This document shows, piece by piece, positions 18,164 through 27,159 of a stretch of DNA of 61,746 bases. The notes under the pieces were generated by a model that worked only from the letters and a program-made list of their open reading frames with translations, did no database searches and had not been told where the DNA came from. Position numbers and translations under genes: made by a program. The stretch is from Fluviicola sp. GTDB taxonomy: Bacteria > Bacteroidota > Bacteroidia > Flavobacteriales_D > Crocinitomicaceae. Location of the stretch: assembly GCA_020849495.1 (NCBI GenBank), contig JADLGD010000184.1:1-61746 (forward strand). Reading direction: 5' to 3'. Within the stretch, counting starts at the first letter, position 1. Each line of letters starts with the position of its first letter.

Positions 18164-19072
18164 CTAAACGCTGCTGCGTCTTGAGATGAACCAAACGCCA
18201 CCAAAAATCAACAACATGTAAGCGATTTTTTGCCAAGTAATGGTATTGGTATAATCTGCAGACAATCCAAAATAGGCAAAAAGAAAAGCAAAAAAGATCA
18301 CCAAAATAGGTTGCAGATAAATGTAGGAACTGCTGACAGTTGGACTCAAGTATTTCAATCCGACCATTGTTAGTAGGTAAGTTAAAAATGTCACCCCTAC
18401 GACCACGTACCCAATTTTTACCCAAACTGCAAGAGTGAATGTTTCAAAATGGGTGGCAAACAATTCTGGTAATGTTGGAGGATACAGTATCACAAACAAG
18501 CTTCCAAAACTAAAGACATAAGTGATCACTGTCAATGGCGAATAGCGTTTCATCAATGGTTTAGCTATAACCAAATAAATCGCATAACTCAAGGCATTGA
18601 TAAACAGAAAAATATCCCCTAAAGAAGCTGATGGAGAAATACTTGAACTGGCCAATGTCAACAAAACCGCTCCTGTTGTTCCCATGACCAAGCCGATTAG
18701 TTTATTGGATGTGAAAGGATCTTTCAACCATAAAAAAGCTATCACCGCTACCAATATCGGATTGGCCGTCATGATGATGGCAGAATTGATACTCGAAGAT
18801 AAATTCAAGCCGTGAAAGAAAAACAGTTGATTGATGGCAACACCAAAAACACCACAAAAAGCCAAAAGCAACCAGTCTTTTTTAGCAATTTTTTCTTTCG
18901 GTAAAAAAGCTTTGATCAACCAAAAAAGAAAAGTGGCACCAAGCACACGAAAAAGAATGAAAACATTTGGTGTGAGGTAAGTCGGCATCACACCTTTTGC
19001 TAAGACATGACTTGCACCATAAAGTACATTGACAAAAAACAAAGAAAGATGTGCTTGTAGCTGTTTACTCAC
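18164..19072 (-). CDS. EamA/DMT-family transporter
   Basis: The 302-residue protein consists of about ten membrane helices in two EamA repeats, with typical elements SHVLAKGVMPTYLTPNVF, INSAIIMTANPILVAVIAFL and, in the second repeat, LSPTVSSSYIYLQPILVIFF. Such carriers export small metabolites across the inner membrane; the substrate cannot be told from sequence. The start is GTG at 19072 (GTG AGT AAA), since no ATG precedes the first helix in frame. It seems to be a single-gene unit. Confidence 0.92.
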   Translation of the reverse strand: MSKQLQAHLSLFFVNVLYGASHVLAKGVMPTYLTPNVFILFRVLGATFLFWLIKAFLPKEKIAKKDWLLLAFCGVFGVAINQLFFFHGLNLSSSINSAIIMTANPILVAVIAFLWLKDPFTSNKLIGLVMGTTGAVLLTLASSSISPSASLGDIFLFINALSYAIYLVIAKPLMKRYSPLTVITYVFSFGSLFVILYPPTLPELFATHFETFTLAVWVKIGYVVVGVTFLTYLLTMVGLKYLSPTVSSSYIYLQPILVIFFAFLFAYFGLSADYTNTITWQKIAYMLLIFGGVWFISRRSSV

Positions 19073-19285
19073 TAGGCAAAGGTAATGAAGATGTGTTGGA
19101 TTGTATACAGAAAATAGAGAACTAGTCGTTTTGGAAAGCCATGCTGTATGTATTCCACTGTTTTACTGATACTTACATTCGGCAATGTTGCAATATTACC
19201 CAGAAAAATAAAGCAATCATCTACTGAAAAAATCCAATATCTCTTCGTAAATTTACAGCATCATAAATGCATAAAATTTGTGCTC

Positions 19286-19519
19286 ATGAAAAAGTGGATG
19301 ATGTTGTTGGTGATGGTAATGGTATTGATTGGTATCAGTTACGGTCAAGGTTGTTCTCAATGTAAATTATTGACAGAACAAGGGAGTGAATTGGATGAAA
19401 ATTCATTTGGATCAAATATCAACTCTGGGATTTTATACTTGATGGCAATTCCCTATTTGTTGATTTTCTTTTTATTGAGAAAGCGCATTTTTGCTTTTTT
19501 CAAAAGAAGCAAGAATTAA
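19286..19519 (+). CDS. Small exported or membrane-anchored protein
   Basis: From ATG 19286 the product has 77 residues: a signal-like helix (MKKWMMLLVMVMVLIGISYG), a short loop with CSQCK, a second helix (GILYLMAIPYLLIFFLL) and a basic tail RKRIFAFFKRSKN. An upstream in-frame start would add 46 residues without a start context or conserved features, so I reject it. The CXXC in the exported loop is noteworthy but I recognise no family; similar short proteins appear next to unrelated genes in flavobacteria. It ends two bases before the convergent nadD gene. Confidence 0.7.
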   Translation: MKKWMMLLVMVMVLIGISYGQGCSQCKLLTEQGSELDENSFGSNINSGILYLMAIPYLLIFFLLRKRIFAFFKRSKN

Positions 19520-19521
19520 TC

Positions 19522-20136
19522 TTATCTGTAGAAATTCATTTCATCGATGTACTTGTGAACAGGTTCTGTAAGCAAGTAACGTACATCTTTTCCTTGTTTA
19601 ATCGCTGCACGAATAAAACTGGAAGATACTTTCATGACAGGTGCATCGTCACATACATGAATGTTTGGATGCAAATGAAATCCATTTTCTGTACGCACAC
19701 CTATTTCCAATACTTCTGCTTCTTCTTGAATAGTCAATGACCGTGGATAAATGTAAAACGCATAATTATCCAATAATTGTTCATGGTTGTACCATTTATG
19801 GAAGGTCCGCAAATTGTCTTCTCCCATGATCAAACAAAACTCATCATTCGGATATTTCTCTTTCAAATAAGCAAGCGTTGTAGAAGTATAACTTGGTTGA
19901 GGCAAGTGAAATTCAATATCAGAAGCGCGCAATTTTGGATTATCTTCAACTGCAACTTTTACCAAAGCTAAACGGTGATAATCTGCCAATAAAGATGATT
20001 TCTGTTTCAAAGGATTTTGAGGTGTAACGACCATCCAAACCTGATCCAATGAAGTGAATTCAGCCATGTAATTTGCTATGACCAAATGCCCAACATGAAT
20101 GGGATTAAATGTTCCGAAATACAATCCTATTTTCAT
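19522..20136 (-). CDS. nadD: Nicotinate-nucleotide adenylyltransferase
   Basis: The enzyme joins ATP and nicotinate mononucleotide to give deamido-NAD in NAD synthesis. From ATG 20136 it has 204 residues, normal for the family, and begins MKIGLYFGTFNPIHVGHL, with the HxGH nucleotide-binding motif at 14-17; FCLIMGEDNLRTFHKWYNH and the late SSSFIRAAIKQG (SxTxIR-like) are also present. A longer frame would extend into gmk and is rejected because the family starts at this Met. The ATG overlaps the gmk stop (ATGA), so yicC-gmk-nadD form one operon. Confidence 0.95.
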   Translation of the reverse strand: MKIGLYFGTFNPIHVGHLVIANYMAEFTSLDQVWMVVTPQNPLKQKSSLLADYHRLALVKVAVEDNPKLRASDIEFHLPQPSYTSTTLAYLKEKYPNDEFCLIMGEDNLRTFHKWYNHEQLLDNYAFYIYPRSLTIQEEAEVLEIGVRTENGFHLHPNIHVCDDAPVMKVSSSFIRAAIKQGKDVRYLLTEPVHKYIDEMNFYR

Positions 20137-20714
20137 GCTTCCAAGAAATCCGTTACCAACTGTTTTGCTTCTCCACAAGCTTTCTCTAAATCATCGTTGA
20201 CCAAAATTTGATCAAATTCAGGTGCTTTCGCCAATTCTTCACGCGCTTTAGAAAGTCGCATTTGTATTTTATCTTCCGTCTCCGTACTTCTAGCTCTTAA
20301 ACGTTCTTCTAAAACTTCATAGGAAGGTGGCTGAACAAAAACAGCTAAGGCATTCGCACCAAAAAAGCGTTTCAAGTTCAATCCACCAATCACATCTACA
20401 TCAAAAACAACCGCTTTTCCTTCAAACCAAATGCGTTCCAATTCAGACTTCAATGTACCATAAAAATTGTTGGTATACACCTCTTCCCATTCGACAAAAG
20501 CTTCATCTGAAATGTGTTTTTTGAATCCTTCAACACCTAAAAAATAATAATCTTTACCGTGTTGTTCATTTGGTCTTGGCTCTCTACTACAAGCTGAAAC
20601 AGAGAATTTCAATGCATCCAATTCACTTAGTAGATGTTGCACAATGGTTGTTTTTCCAGCACCGGATGGAGCCGAGAAAATAATGCATTTACCTTTTGTC
20701 ACAGGCTCATTCAT
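20133..20714 (-). CDS. gmk: Guanylate kinase
   Basis: The 193-residue enzyme phosphorylates GMP to GDP with ATP. It has the P-loop SAPSGAGKTT (14-23), the GMP-binding CSREPRPNEQHGKDYYFL segment, VFDVDVIGGLNLKR and the lid-region RLRARSTETEDKIQMRLSKA. Length fits bacterial Gmk. It lies one base after yicC and overlaps nadD, in the order seen in many Bacteroidota genomes. Confidence 0.97.
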   Translation of the reverse strand: MNEPVTKGKCIIFSAPSGAGKTTIVQHLLSELDALKFSVSACSREPRPNEQHGKDYYFLGVEGFKKHISDEAFVEWEEVYTNNFYGTLKSELERIWFEGKAVVFDVDVIGGLNLKRFFGANALAVFVQPPSYEVLEERLRARSTETEDKIQMRLSKAREELAKAPEFDQILVNDDLEKACGEAKQLVTDFLEA

Positions 20715-20715
20715 A

Positions 20716-21582
20716 TTACAAGGTGTTCAGAACTTGTTCTTTGATTTTTTCTAAATAATCTTTCATTTCGACTACAATTTTTTGCATTTCGACATGATAA
20801 GATTTACTTCCAAGTGTATTGATTTCGCGACCGATTTCCTGAGAAATGAAACCAAGTTTTTTACCACACAAAGGCAAATTCATGGTTTCGAGGAAATAGT
20901 TTAAGTGATTGGACAAGCGCATTTTCTCTTCAGAGATATCCATTTTTTCGATGTAGAAAATCAACTCTTGCTCAAAGCGATTTTCATCCACGCTTTGATT
21001 CGAAATTTTCTCTAAGCCCGTACGCATACGTTCTCTTACAATACCAATGCGTTCTTGTTCGTATTTAGGTACCAATTCCAATAAGCGTGAAATGTTTCCA
21101 ATACTTGATTGAAAATCTTTGACCAATTGATCACCTTCTTGCTTTCGGAATGCAACCAAATGTTCACATGCTTCGCGAAGTAACTGTGTGACAAAAGCAC
21201 TTTCAGCCTCAGAAAGCGATTCTTTTTCGTTGCTATAGATTTCAGGCATTCTCAAAACAAGTGGTAAAATTTCGGTGTTTGTTTCACCCAAAATTTCACT
21301 CAATTCTTTGATGTCTTGATAATAAGCTTTCGCTAATTCTTTGTTGATGGTAAAATTCTTAGAGTCACTTGTATTTTCAAGCGAAACAGAAACTTCTACT
21401 TTTCCACGATCTAGGTACTCTGCTATTAAAGCACGAAAATCGAGTTCCTTTTCTCTGTAGATTGGGAGTAAGCGGATGTTTAGGTCTAAACTTTTGCTGT
21501 TTAGGGAACGGATTTCAACAACTATTTTTTTTCCTTCGAAGGATCCAGTTGCTTTTCCGTATCCCGTCATTGATAATACCAT
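20716..21582 (-). CDS. yicC: YicC/YloC family endoribonuclease
   Basis: The ATG at 21582 gives the family N-terminus MVLSMTGYGKATG; an in-frame upstream start would add six residues. The 288-residue product has the YicC-N region (about 1-155, with VVEIRSLNSKSLDLNIRLP-like sequence) and a C-terminal DUF1732 region ending SKSYHVEMQKIVVEMKDYLEKIKEQV. In E. coli YicC is an endoribonuclease of the sRNA/mRNA turnover system. It heads the yicC-gmk-nadD operon. Confidence 0.94.
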   Translation of the reverse strand: MVLSMTGYGKATGSFEGKKIVVEIRSLNSKSLDLNIRLLPIYREKELDFRALIAEYLDRGKVEVSVSLENTSDSKNFTINKELAKAYYQDIKELSEILGETNTEILPLVLRMPEIYSNEKESLSEAESAFVTQLLREACEHLVAFRKQEGDQLVKDFQSSIGNISRLLELVPKYEQERIGIVRERMRTGLEKISNQSVDENRFEQELIFYIEKMDISEEKMRLSNHLNYFLETMNLPLCGKKLGFISQEIGREINTLGSKSYHVEMQKIVVEMKDYLEKIKEQVLNTL

Positions 21583-21692
21583 GCGTTCAACTTTGAGCAA
21601 AAGTAAGGAAAACTTGCGTAGGTATGAACGATTTCAAGAATCGCTTGTGTTGATTAGCTGTTTTGGTAATCTGAAAAATGGCTTCCCAAATT

Positions 21693-21716
21693 GCCCCACG
21701 CACGTCTGCATGGGGC
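21693..21716. terminator. Hairpin downstream of recA
   Basis: GCCCCACGCA (21693-21702) pairs with TGCATGGGGC (21707-21716), ten pairs with one G-T wobble and a 4-base loop, 25 bases beyond the recA stop. No run of T follows on the minus strand, so it is a weak terminator or an mRNA 3' stabilising stem. Confidence 0.45.
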
Positions 21717-21740
21717 TTTGGAAACGATATGCAGTTTGTC

Positions 21741-22766
21741 TTAGTCTGCTAGAACCAAAGGTGCAGTAGGACTAAGAGCTTCTTTAATTTTTATTTCTAA
21801 TTCATCCATCAATTCAGGATTGTCAGCGATCATTGATTTTACAGAATCACGTCCTTGACCCAAGCGTGTTTCTCCGTAAGAGAACCAAGAACCACTTTTC
21901 TTCAAGATGTTCAATTCAACACCTAAGTCGATGATTTCACCCACTTTTGAAATGCCTTCACCGTACATGATATCGAACTCAGCTTTGCGGAATGGTGGAG
22001 CAACTTTGTTTTTCACCACTTTCACCTTCACGCGGTTTCCAATTACTTCTTCACCATCTTTGATTTGGCTTGCTCTACGAATATCGATACGCATAGAAGC
22101 ATAGAATTTCAAGGCATTTCCACCTGTTGTTGTTTCCGGATTACCGAACATCACTCCAATTTTATCACGCAACTGGTTGATGAAAATACAACAGCATTTC
22201 GCTTTGTTGATGGATCCTGTGAGTTTACGTAATGCTTTTGACATCAAACGTGCTTGCAATCCCATTTGAGAATCACCCATTTCACCTTCGATCTCCGCTT
22301 TTGGTGTCAATGCAGCAACTGAATCGACAACCAATAAATCAATTGCCCCTGAGCGAATCAAGTTATCAGCAATTTCCAATGCTTGTTCACCATTATCTGG
22401 TTGTGAAATCAATAAGTTTTCGATGTCCACTCCCAATTTTTGAGCGTAAAACTGATCAAATGCGTGTTCCGCATCAATGATTGCAGCAATACCGCCTTGT
22501 TTTTGTACTTCTGCAATTGCATGAATTGCCAAAGTTGTTTTACCAGATGATTCTGGACCGTAGATTTCAACGATTCTTCCTTTAGGAAAACCATTTACTC
22601 CTAATGCTATATCCAATGTAATAGAACCTGAAGGAATCACTTCCACTTGTTCCACTGCGCTATCACCTAATTTCATTACGGAACCTTTTCCAAAGGTTTT
22701 TTCCATTTTTTCCATTGTTAACTGAAGTGCTTTCAGTTTGTCTGGGTTGATCTCTTTTACTGCCAT
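21741..22766 (-). CDS. recA: Recombinase RecA
   Basis: The 341-residue DNA-strand-exchange protein has Walker [10 protein letters not shown] (70-78), [19 protein letters not shown] at the monomer interface, [18 protein letters not shown] (Walker B and L1), [28 protein letters not shown] (L2 and core) and a short C-terminal tail. Length and motifs are normal. The promoter region has a TATCTTTG -7 box (22799-22806) with an 11-5-11 inverted repeat directly upstream, which suggests repressor control, possibly a DNA-damage response. bcp lies upstream on the same strand but ends 81 bases before, and recA seems to have its own promoter. Confidence 0.99.
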   Translation of the reverse strand: MAVKEINPDKLKALQLTMEKMEKTFGKGSVMKLGDSAVEQVEVIPSGSITLDIALGVNGFPKGRIVEIYGPESSGKTTLAIHAIAEVQKQGGIAAIIDAEHAFDQFYAQKLGVDIENLLISQPDNGEQALEIADNLIRSGAIDLLVVDSVAALTPKAEIEGEMGDSQMGLQARLMSKALRKLTGSINKAKCCCIFINQLRDKIGVMFGNPETTTGGNALKFYASMRIDIRRASQIKDGEEVIGNRVKVKVVKNKVAPPFRKAEFDIMYGEGISKVGEIIDLGVELNILKKSGSWFSYGETRLGQGRDSVKSMIADNPELMDELEIKIKEALSPTAPLVLAD

Positions 22767-22798
22767 ACCGTTTGTTTTATATTTTGTTATCGTTTCTG

Positions 22799-22806
22799 CA
22801 AAGATA
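22799..22806 (-). promoter_or_regulatory. -7 box (TATCTTTG) of recA
   Basis: Perfect TAnnTTTG on the minus strand, 32 bases before the recA ATG. No TTG lies at the usual distance; the space where the -33 element would be is filled by the inverted repeat at 22813-22839. Confidence 0.6.
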
Positions 22807-22812
22807 GAGGGG

Positions 22813-22839
22813 GTAGATCGTAAACTACTTACGTTCTAC
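22813..22839. promoter_or_regulatory. Inverted repeat over the recA promoter, candidate operator
   Basis: Arms GTAGATCGTAA (22813-22823) and TTACGTTCTAC (22829-22839) are complementary at 10 of 11 positions around a 5-base centre ACTAC. It sits six bases upstream of the TATCTTTG box, over the expected -33 region, the position of a repressor operator. A dimeric repressor, for example a LexA- or S24-type SOS regulator, would fit, but no such gene is in the window and the protein is not identified. Confidence 0.5.
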
Positions 22840-22847
22840 AAATTCAC

Positions 22848-23303
22848 TTACAAATCGAGGATTTCGATTCCGTGTTCTTTTGTTTTTGGTTTGTCAAATA
22901 TGTGTGTAATCGTTCCTGCTTCGTCGATTACAAAGGTCGTGCGATGAATACCGTCGTATTCTTTTCCCATGAATTTTTTAGGTCCCCAAACACCAAAAGC
23001 ATCGATTACTTTTCGTTCAGTATCTGCTAAAAGTGGAAAAGGAAGGGTGTATTTCTCAATAAACTTGTTGTGTGATGCCGCACTGTCCATGCTTACACCT
23101 AAAATAGCATATCCTTTTGCTTGAAGATCTTCATAATTATCGCGCAAATTGCAAGCTTGTTGGGTACATCCAGGCGTGTTGTCTTTTGGATAAAAATAAA
23201 CGACTAATTTCTTTCCTGCGTATGCAGATAAGTTGTGTGCATTTCCATTCTGGTCGTTCGCTTCAAATTGAGGAGCTTTGTCGCCCACTTTCAATGTTGT
23301 CAT
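22848..23303 (-). CDS. bcp: Thioredoxin-dependent peroxiredoxin Bcp/PrxQ
   Basis: The ATG at 23303 gives a 151-residue protein of normal length; a longer frame would add 14 non-family residues. Peroxidatic C46 and resolving C51 sit in DNTPGCTQQACNLRDNY, the arrangement of 1-Cys-apart PrxQ enzymes. LAVFYPKD-like and GVSMDSAASHNKF segments complete the fold. It reduces hydrogen peroxide and lipid peroxides with thioredoxin in the cytoplasm. Confidence 0.96.
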   Translation of the reverse strand: MTTLKVGDKAPQFEANDQNGNAHNLSAYAGKKLVVYFYPKDNTPGCTQQACNLRDNYEDLQAKGYAILGVSMDSAASHNKFIEKYTLPFPLLADTERKVIDAFGVWGPKKFMGKEYDGIHRTTFVIDEAGTITHIFDKPKTKEHGIEILDL

Positions 23304-23454
23304 GTGATGAAATTTTAAACAGTTGTTTGACGAATTATTAATCAAATATACAATTAGATTTTAATCAATCAACAATTCTTCAAAAAAAATGTTGCAAAAA
23401 ACGTGTAAAAAATTCCTTTCAAGTACTTGAAAATGATACGGATTCAGTTGTGTA

Positions 23455-25023
23455 TCAAGGGAAATAGACGCGAGTTCCTGTTTTTTGTTCCAACTCAAAT
23501 TTTTCACGAATGACCACTTGAACCGGCTTGCGTTCTATCTTACATTCTAACCAAGAAATGATGTCAAGGTATAAAAAAGGACGTTTTTCATAAGGCAATT
23601 GGGACAGTTTCACCAATTTAGCATGCAATACTCTGAAACCTCGCATCAACGATTTTTCGTCTGTAAAAGGTAATTGTCTTAAGAAATTGAGTATTTCATG
23701 TTGCACCCCATGTAAATCTCCCATGTTGCGCAAAAAGCGGTAAACGGATTTAATTTGGTATTCAACTAAATCATCGTTCCCTAATTCAAAATGTGCAATT
23801 AGATTCAGAATCCGAGCAAAACATTGAATGTCTTCTCTCAACGAAACATCTTTCATCTGAATGATGCGGTTAAGGTATTTTATCGTTGATTTATTGTCGC
23901 CACTTCCAAAATACAAACAAGCCACTTTGTAATTCAGAATCATGATTCGGTGATTATCTAATCGGTCTTCGTGTTGTTTGATAAAAGCCTCCACTTTGGG
24001 AACCAACCACAAACCTTCATCAAAGGTTCCTTTTAAATAACACTCATTGATTTTTCCAAGCAACAAGTACAATTCTTGTAATAAGGTAACGTTTTCATTT
24101 TCTCTTGCTCCAAAATCTATTTGCTCTAAATGAGTAATGGAATCTGAAAGTCGGCTGTGATTGCGTAAATTGAATAACGCATTTTGAAAATTGTACAAGC
24201 CTTTCAAGTACATTTCCTTGTTTTGATCTTTTACAATTGGATTATCTTCAAACAAATCCACCCACAATTTTGCGTATTTGAAGCACATCAAAAACTCTTG
24301 TGTGATGTAGTGATACCATACATACGCATTGTATAAGTGCATTTTTTCTTCAAAACCTAAATCACTCAAATGGTATTTCGGTAAACGTGTTGCGAAAAAT
24401 TCTTTCACAAAGCGGTAATCCTTTTCATCGCGTACAAAACCCACTTTTACATACAAAGCATACAATTGTAAAGACAAGTTAGAGAAGTCAACCGCACCAC
24501 GAACGTGTTGTTCTACTTCCCTACTTTCTGCCGTCAATTCTTCAGCACGTGTAGGCATACTGCGTGTGATGTATTGGGATTCAATGACCTTTTCAAATTC
24601 AAGGATTTCCAAATGCAAGGTGGTAGCTTCAATACGCATGGCATGTTGCTTTCCTTTTTCCAATAATTTCAAGGCTTGGTTGTAAAACCCTTTGTGGTAC
24701 AAAATCAACGCATGATCAATTGCCTCACGAATTTCAATAGAAGGAAGGTGATTGGCATGGATCAACCGCAAACTGGTGAGGAGTTGTTTGTAAAGATGTG
24801 CTTTGATATTCGACAATTGACTTTTCTTGATTCCCTTGATTTTTTGCAAAACCAATTCATCGGTATAGTTTTCATTTTTCTCTATGAAATCAAATAGCTG
24901 AAGAAATTTCAATTCATCTGGGGTGGAAGAATTGCGGTTAGCATACAACTTAAAACTACGCTTTTCAGCCTTTGATAAGGATTGAATTAATCGAACTAAA
25001 CTGTCTGTTGTACCTGTGGACAT
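23455..25023 (-). CDS. Conserved helical-repeat protein, function unknown
   Basis: The 522-residue protein lacks a signal peptide and is almost wholly alpha-helical, with TPR-like helix pairs such as ALILYHKGFYNQALKLLEKG and LGKINECYLKGTFDEGLWLV. The N-terminus (LVRLIQSLSKAEKRSFKLYA and IKKSQLSNIKAHLYKQLLTS) is characteristic of a Bacteroidota-restricted family that I have seen only as 'hypothetical'. A cytoplasmic scaffold or regulator is plausible. It has a long 259-base upstream gap containing two terminator-like hairpins, and no gene directly downstream in the same unit. Confidence 0.8.
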   Translation of the reverse strand: MSTGTTDSLVRLIQSLSKAEKRSFKLYANRNSSTPDELKFLQLFDFIEKNENYTDELVLQKIKGIKKSQLSNIKAHLYKQLLTSLRLIHANHLPSIEIREAIDHALILYHKGFYNQALKLLEKGKQHAMRIEATTLHLEILEFEKVIESQYITRSMPTRAEELTAESREVEQHVRGAVDFSNLSLQLYALYVKVGFVRDEKDYRFVKEFFATRLPKYHLSDLGFEEKMHLYNAYVWYHYITQEFLMCFKYAKLWVDLFEDNPIVKDQNKEMYLKGLYNFQNALFNLRNHSRLSDSITHLEQIDFGARENENVTLLQELYLLLGKINECYLKGTFDEGLWLVPKVEAFIKQHEDRLDNHRIMILNYKVACLYFGSGDNKSTIKYLNRIIQMKDVSLREDIQCFARILNLIAHFELGNDDLVEYQIKSVYRFLRNMGDLHGVQHEILNFLRQLPFTDEKSLMRGFRVLHAKLVKLSQLPYEKRPFLYLDIISWLECKIERKPVQVVIREKFELEQKTGTRVYFP

Positions 25024-25208
25024 TGTAATTTTTTATTTAAAAAATCAATACAAATGCTTATTATTCAGTGTTTTAATAGTATTCTTTACTTCTTTGGCTA
25101 TCGTAAAAGTAGGAAAGTTTGATTTCCTAACTTATTCTTAAAACCTCATCTTCGTTTTGTCAAATTCAAAAAGTGATTTTGACACTATCAAATAGTACTC
25201 TTTTGAGT

Positions 25209-25236
25209 AACAGGAGTAGGGGTGCTCTTGTTTTTT
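25209..25236 (+). terminator. Plus-strand intrinsic terminator in a gap between minus-strand genes
   Basis: AACAGGAG (25209-25216) pairs with CTCTTGTT (25225-25232), one G-T wobble, 8-base loop, followed on the plus strand by a run of T. Both flanking genes are on the minus strand, so no known transcript is ended by it. Confidence 0.55.
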
Positions 25237-25247
25237 CGATTAATAGC

Positions 25248-25279
25248 AAAACCCTTTGTTAACCGACAAAGGGTTTTTT
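25248..25279. terminator. Strong bidirectional terminator
   Basis: AAAACCCTTTGT (25248-25259) and ACAAAGGGTTTT (25266-25277) form a perfect 12-bp stem with a 6-base loop and T runs in both directions. It lies 4 bases after the stop of the minus-strand TIGR01777 gene, whose transcript it most likely ends; the 25024-25208 stretch before it holds small hairpins (TAGGAAA/TTTCCTA, GTCAAA/TTTGAC) but no gene. Confidence 0.85.
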
Positions 25280-25282
25280 ATT

Positions 25283-26173
25283 TCACAAAAGTAAGTCTTT
25301 CAATGTCTTTTCCAAATCCGAGTATTCGAATTTAAAATCCGTAGCGATTAATTTGGAAGCATCTGCTTTTAGTCCAAGTAAAACAACCGATGACATTGGT
25401 CCTAAAACCATTTTCAAAGCAAAAGCAGGAACGCGTGGTAACCACAATGGTTTTTTCAAAACGCTAGCAATTGTTTTGGTTAGGATTGCATTGGTGGTAT
25501 TGCCAGCATTTGCATTGAATGATCCCTCTAATTGATGGGACATTGCATGATCAAAAACACGGATCAAATCGTTGATATGAATCCATGGCATACCTTGTTG
25601 TCCGTTACCTAAAATGGCACCAAAGCCATACTTGACAGGTTTTGATATCGGAGGTAAAGCTCCGCCCTCTTTTGCTAAAACTACGCTAATACGAATACAT
25701 GTAACTTTTACAAATGATTGAAATTGCAAGGCACCTTGTTCCCATTTTTGAGTGATATCAGATAAAGTATCTTTTCCAAACGGATCTGTTTCTTTGTAAA
25801 CTTTCAAATCATCTTCAAATCCGTAACAAACAGCTCCAGATGCAGAAATGTATTGTTTCAATGTTGGATGATTATGCGTGAGGCTGTATAAAAAATCGGC
25901 TGGTTGAATGCGAGACGAATACAATTCAGCAATTCGATCATTACTCCATTTTTTGTCTGCAATTCCAGCCCCTGATAAATTGACCAAAACCGTCATGTCT
26001 TTAAAGACAGCTGTATCTATTTCATTTTTAGAAGGGTCCCAATGGTATAGATCATTCCGTACATCTGATTCGTTTCTAGTTAAACAACGAACTACATGTC
26101 CTTTATTTTTCCAATAAGCTATTAGTTTTTTTCCGATAAGGCCTGTACCTCCAGCTACAACAATTGTTTCCAT
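25283..26173 (-). CDS. TIGR01777 family NAD(P)-dependent epimerase-like oxidoreductase
   Basis: The ATG at 26173 gives METIVVAGGTGLIGKKLIAYW with the Rossmann GGTGLIG motif (8-14); an upstream in-frame start would add a hydrophobic non-family segment. The 296-residue product carries the family signatures LVNLSGAGIADKKW, SASGAVCYG and MPWIHINDLIRVFDHAM, plus the C-terminal DUF1731 block LPRVPAFALKMVLGPMSSVV. Relatives include E. coli YfcH and cell-division-inhibitor-annotated SulA homologues, with no established substrate. A strong terminator follows four bases after the stop. Confidence 0.92.
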   Translation of the reverse strand: METIVVAGGTGLIGKKLIAYWKNKGHVVRCLTRNESDVRNDLYHWDPSKNEIDTAVFKDMTVLVNLSGAGIADKKWSNDRIAELYSSRIQPADFLYSLTHNHPTLKQYISASGAVCYGFEDDLKVYKETDPFGKDTLSDITQKWEQGALQFQSFVKVTCIRISVVLAKEGGALPPISKPVKYGFGAILGNGQQGMPWIHINDLIRVFDHAMSHQLEGSFNANAGNTTNAILTKTIASVLKKPLWLPRVPAFALKMVLGPMSSVVLLGLKADASKLIATDFKFEYSDLEKTLKDLLL

Positions 26174-26300
26174 ATTCAGATGAACAATTAAACAGACCTT
26201 GAGTTTAGTCCTCAGCGAAAATAAATCAAAATGCAACACACATTTGTTATAAAGCTGTTACTTTTACAATCCAAAGTCATTCAGTAGGAAAACCAAGCAT

Positions 26301-27089
26301 ATGTTAAAGTATATTTTCCCTTTATTCGTTCTATTTCTAACGGCGTGTTCGGATACACCCACATCAGACGAAACAACACAAGAACAAAAAATCATCAAAA
26401 GCTTCCCTTCTGAAGGTGAAATGGATGAGCGCGTTACTGAAATAGATGCATTGACAGATGCATCAGACTTATTAGCAAGTTCATTGAATTACAGCAAATC
26501 AGATGGAACATCTATTTTGGTACTTGGTCATTTAAACCGTGACAATGAATTATTGAAAATTGAAGAGCGTTTTTCTGACGGAAATGGAAAATCCAACGGT
26601 ACCCGTTTTTATTACCTCTACAAAGGAAAAGCATTTGTAACGCATGAATTAATTGATCAAATGGAAAACAATACCGCTGTTTTTATCGATCGTGTAACCT
26701 ATTACGATGAGAAAGGGAAAGTATTGAAAACCAAAGAACGCAGTGCTTCTTTTGAAGAAGATGTTTATAAATTAGCATACAAAGCCGCTCCAATACAAGG
26801 TGTAAGTGTAGATCGTGCAATGCGTGCATTGAATTCTGAAAAAGAGTTTACAACCACTTTTCAAGGGTTGATTTACGAAAATGGCATGACTTATTTAATC
26901 GTTGGAGAAAACACCAAAAATGATGGATATACAAGTGCTTTGCGCTGTGATTTTAAAGATCCTTTGATTATCCAGTTATCGAATTTGCCAGATAATTATA
27001 TCGGAGAAAAACTTAAAGTTTCTTTTCAAGTTGAAGAAGATAGAGGTTATCGTTTTCAGTTGTATACTGGCGGGGATTTTGCTCAATAA
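26301..27089 (+). CDS. Lipoprotein of unknown function
   Basis: The 262-residue product has a lipoprotein signal (lipobox LTAC, acylated Cys16) followed by an acidic Thr/Ser-rich linker (SDTPTSDETTQEQK). The mature region is beta-rich with charged repeats and no motif I know. It is probably anchored in the outer or inner membrane facing the periplasm. It stands alone, divergent from the TIGR01777 gene and convergent with the sugar isomerase gene, with a strong terminator at 27105-27138 between them. Confidence 0.8.
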   Translation: MLKYIFPLFVLFLTACSDTPTSDETTQEQKIIKSFPSEGEMDERVTEIDALTDASDLLASSLNYSKSDGTSILVLGHLNRDNELLKIEERFSDGNGKSNGTRFYYLYKGKAFVTHELIDQMENNTAVFIDRVTYYDEKGKVLKTKERSASFEEDVYKLAYKAAPIQGVSVDRAMRALNSEKEFTTTFQGLIYENGMTYLIVGENTKNDGYTSALRCDFKDPLIIQLSNLPDNYIGEKLKVSFQVEEDRGYRFQLYTGGDFAQ

Positions 27090-27104
27090 ATAAAAGCATA
27101 AATG

Positions 27105-27138
27105 AAAATCGGGGTGTAACTTATTACACCCCGATTTT
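27105..27138. terminator. Bidirectional intrinsic terminator between convergent genes
   Basis: A perfect 15-bp stem, AAAATCGGGGTGTAA (27105-27119) with TTACACCCCGATTTT (27124-27138), 4-base loop, T runs on both strands. It serves both the lipoprotein gene (ends 27089) and the isomerase gene (ends 27160). Confidence 0.92.
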
Positions 27139-27159
27139 TTATTTTATAAATGTGTCTAT

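Noticed and set aside
21601..21740. A small gene or RNA between yicC and recA
   Set aside because: Only a hairpin is seen; no frame, promoter box or T run on either strand supports a separate transcript.
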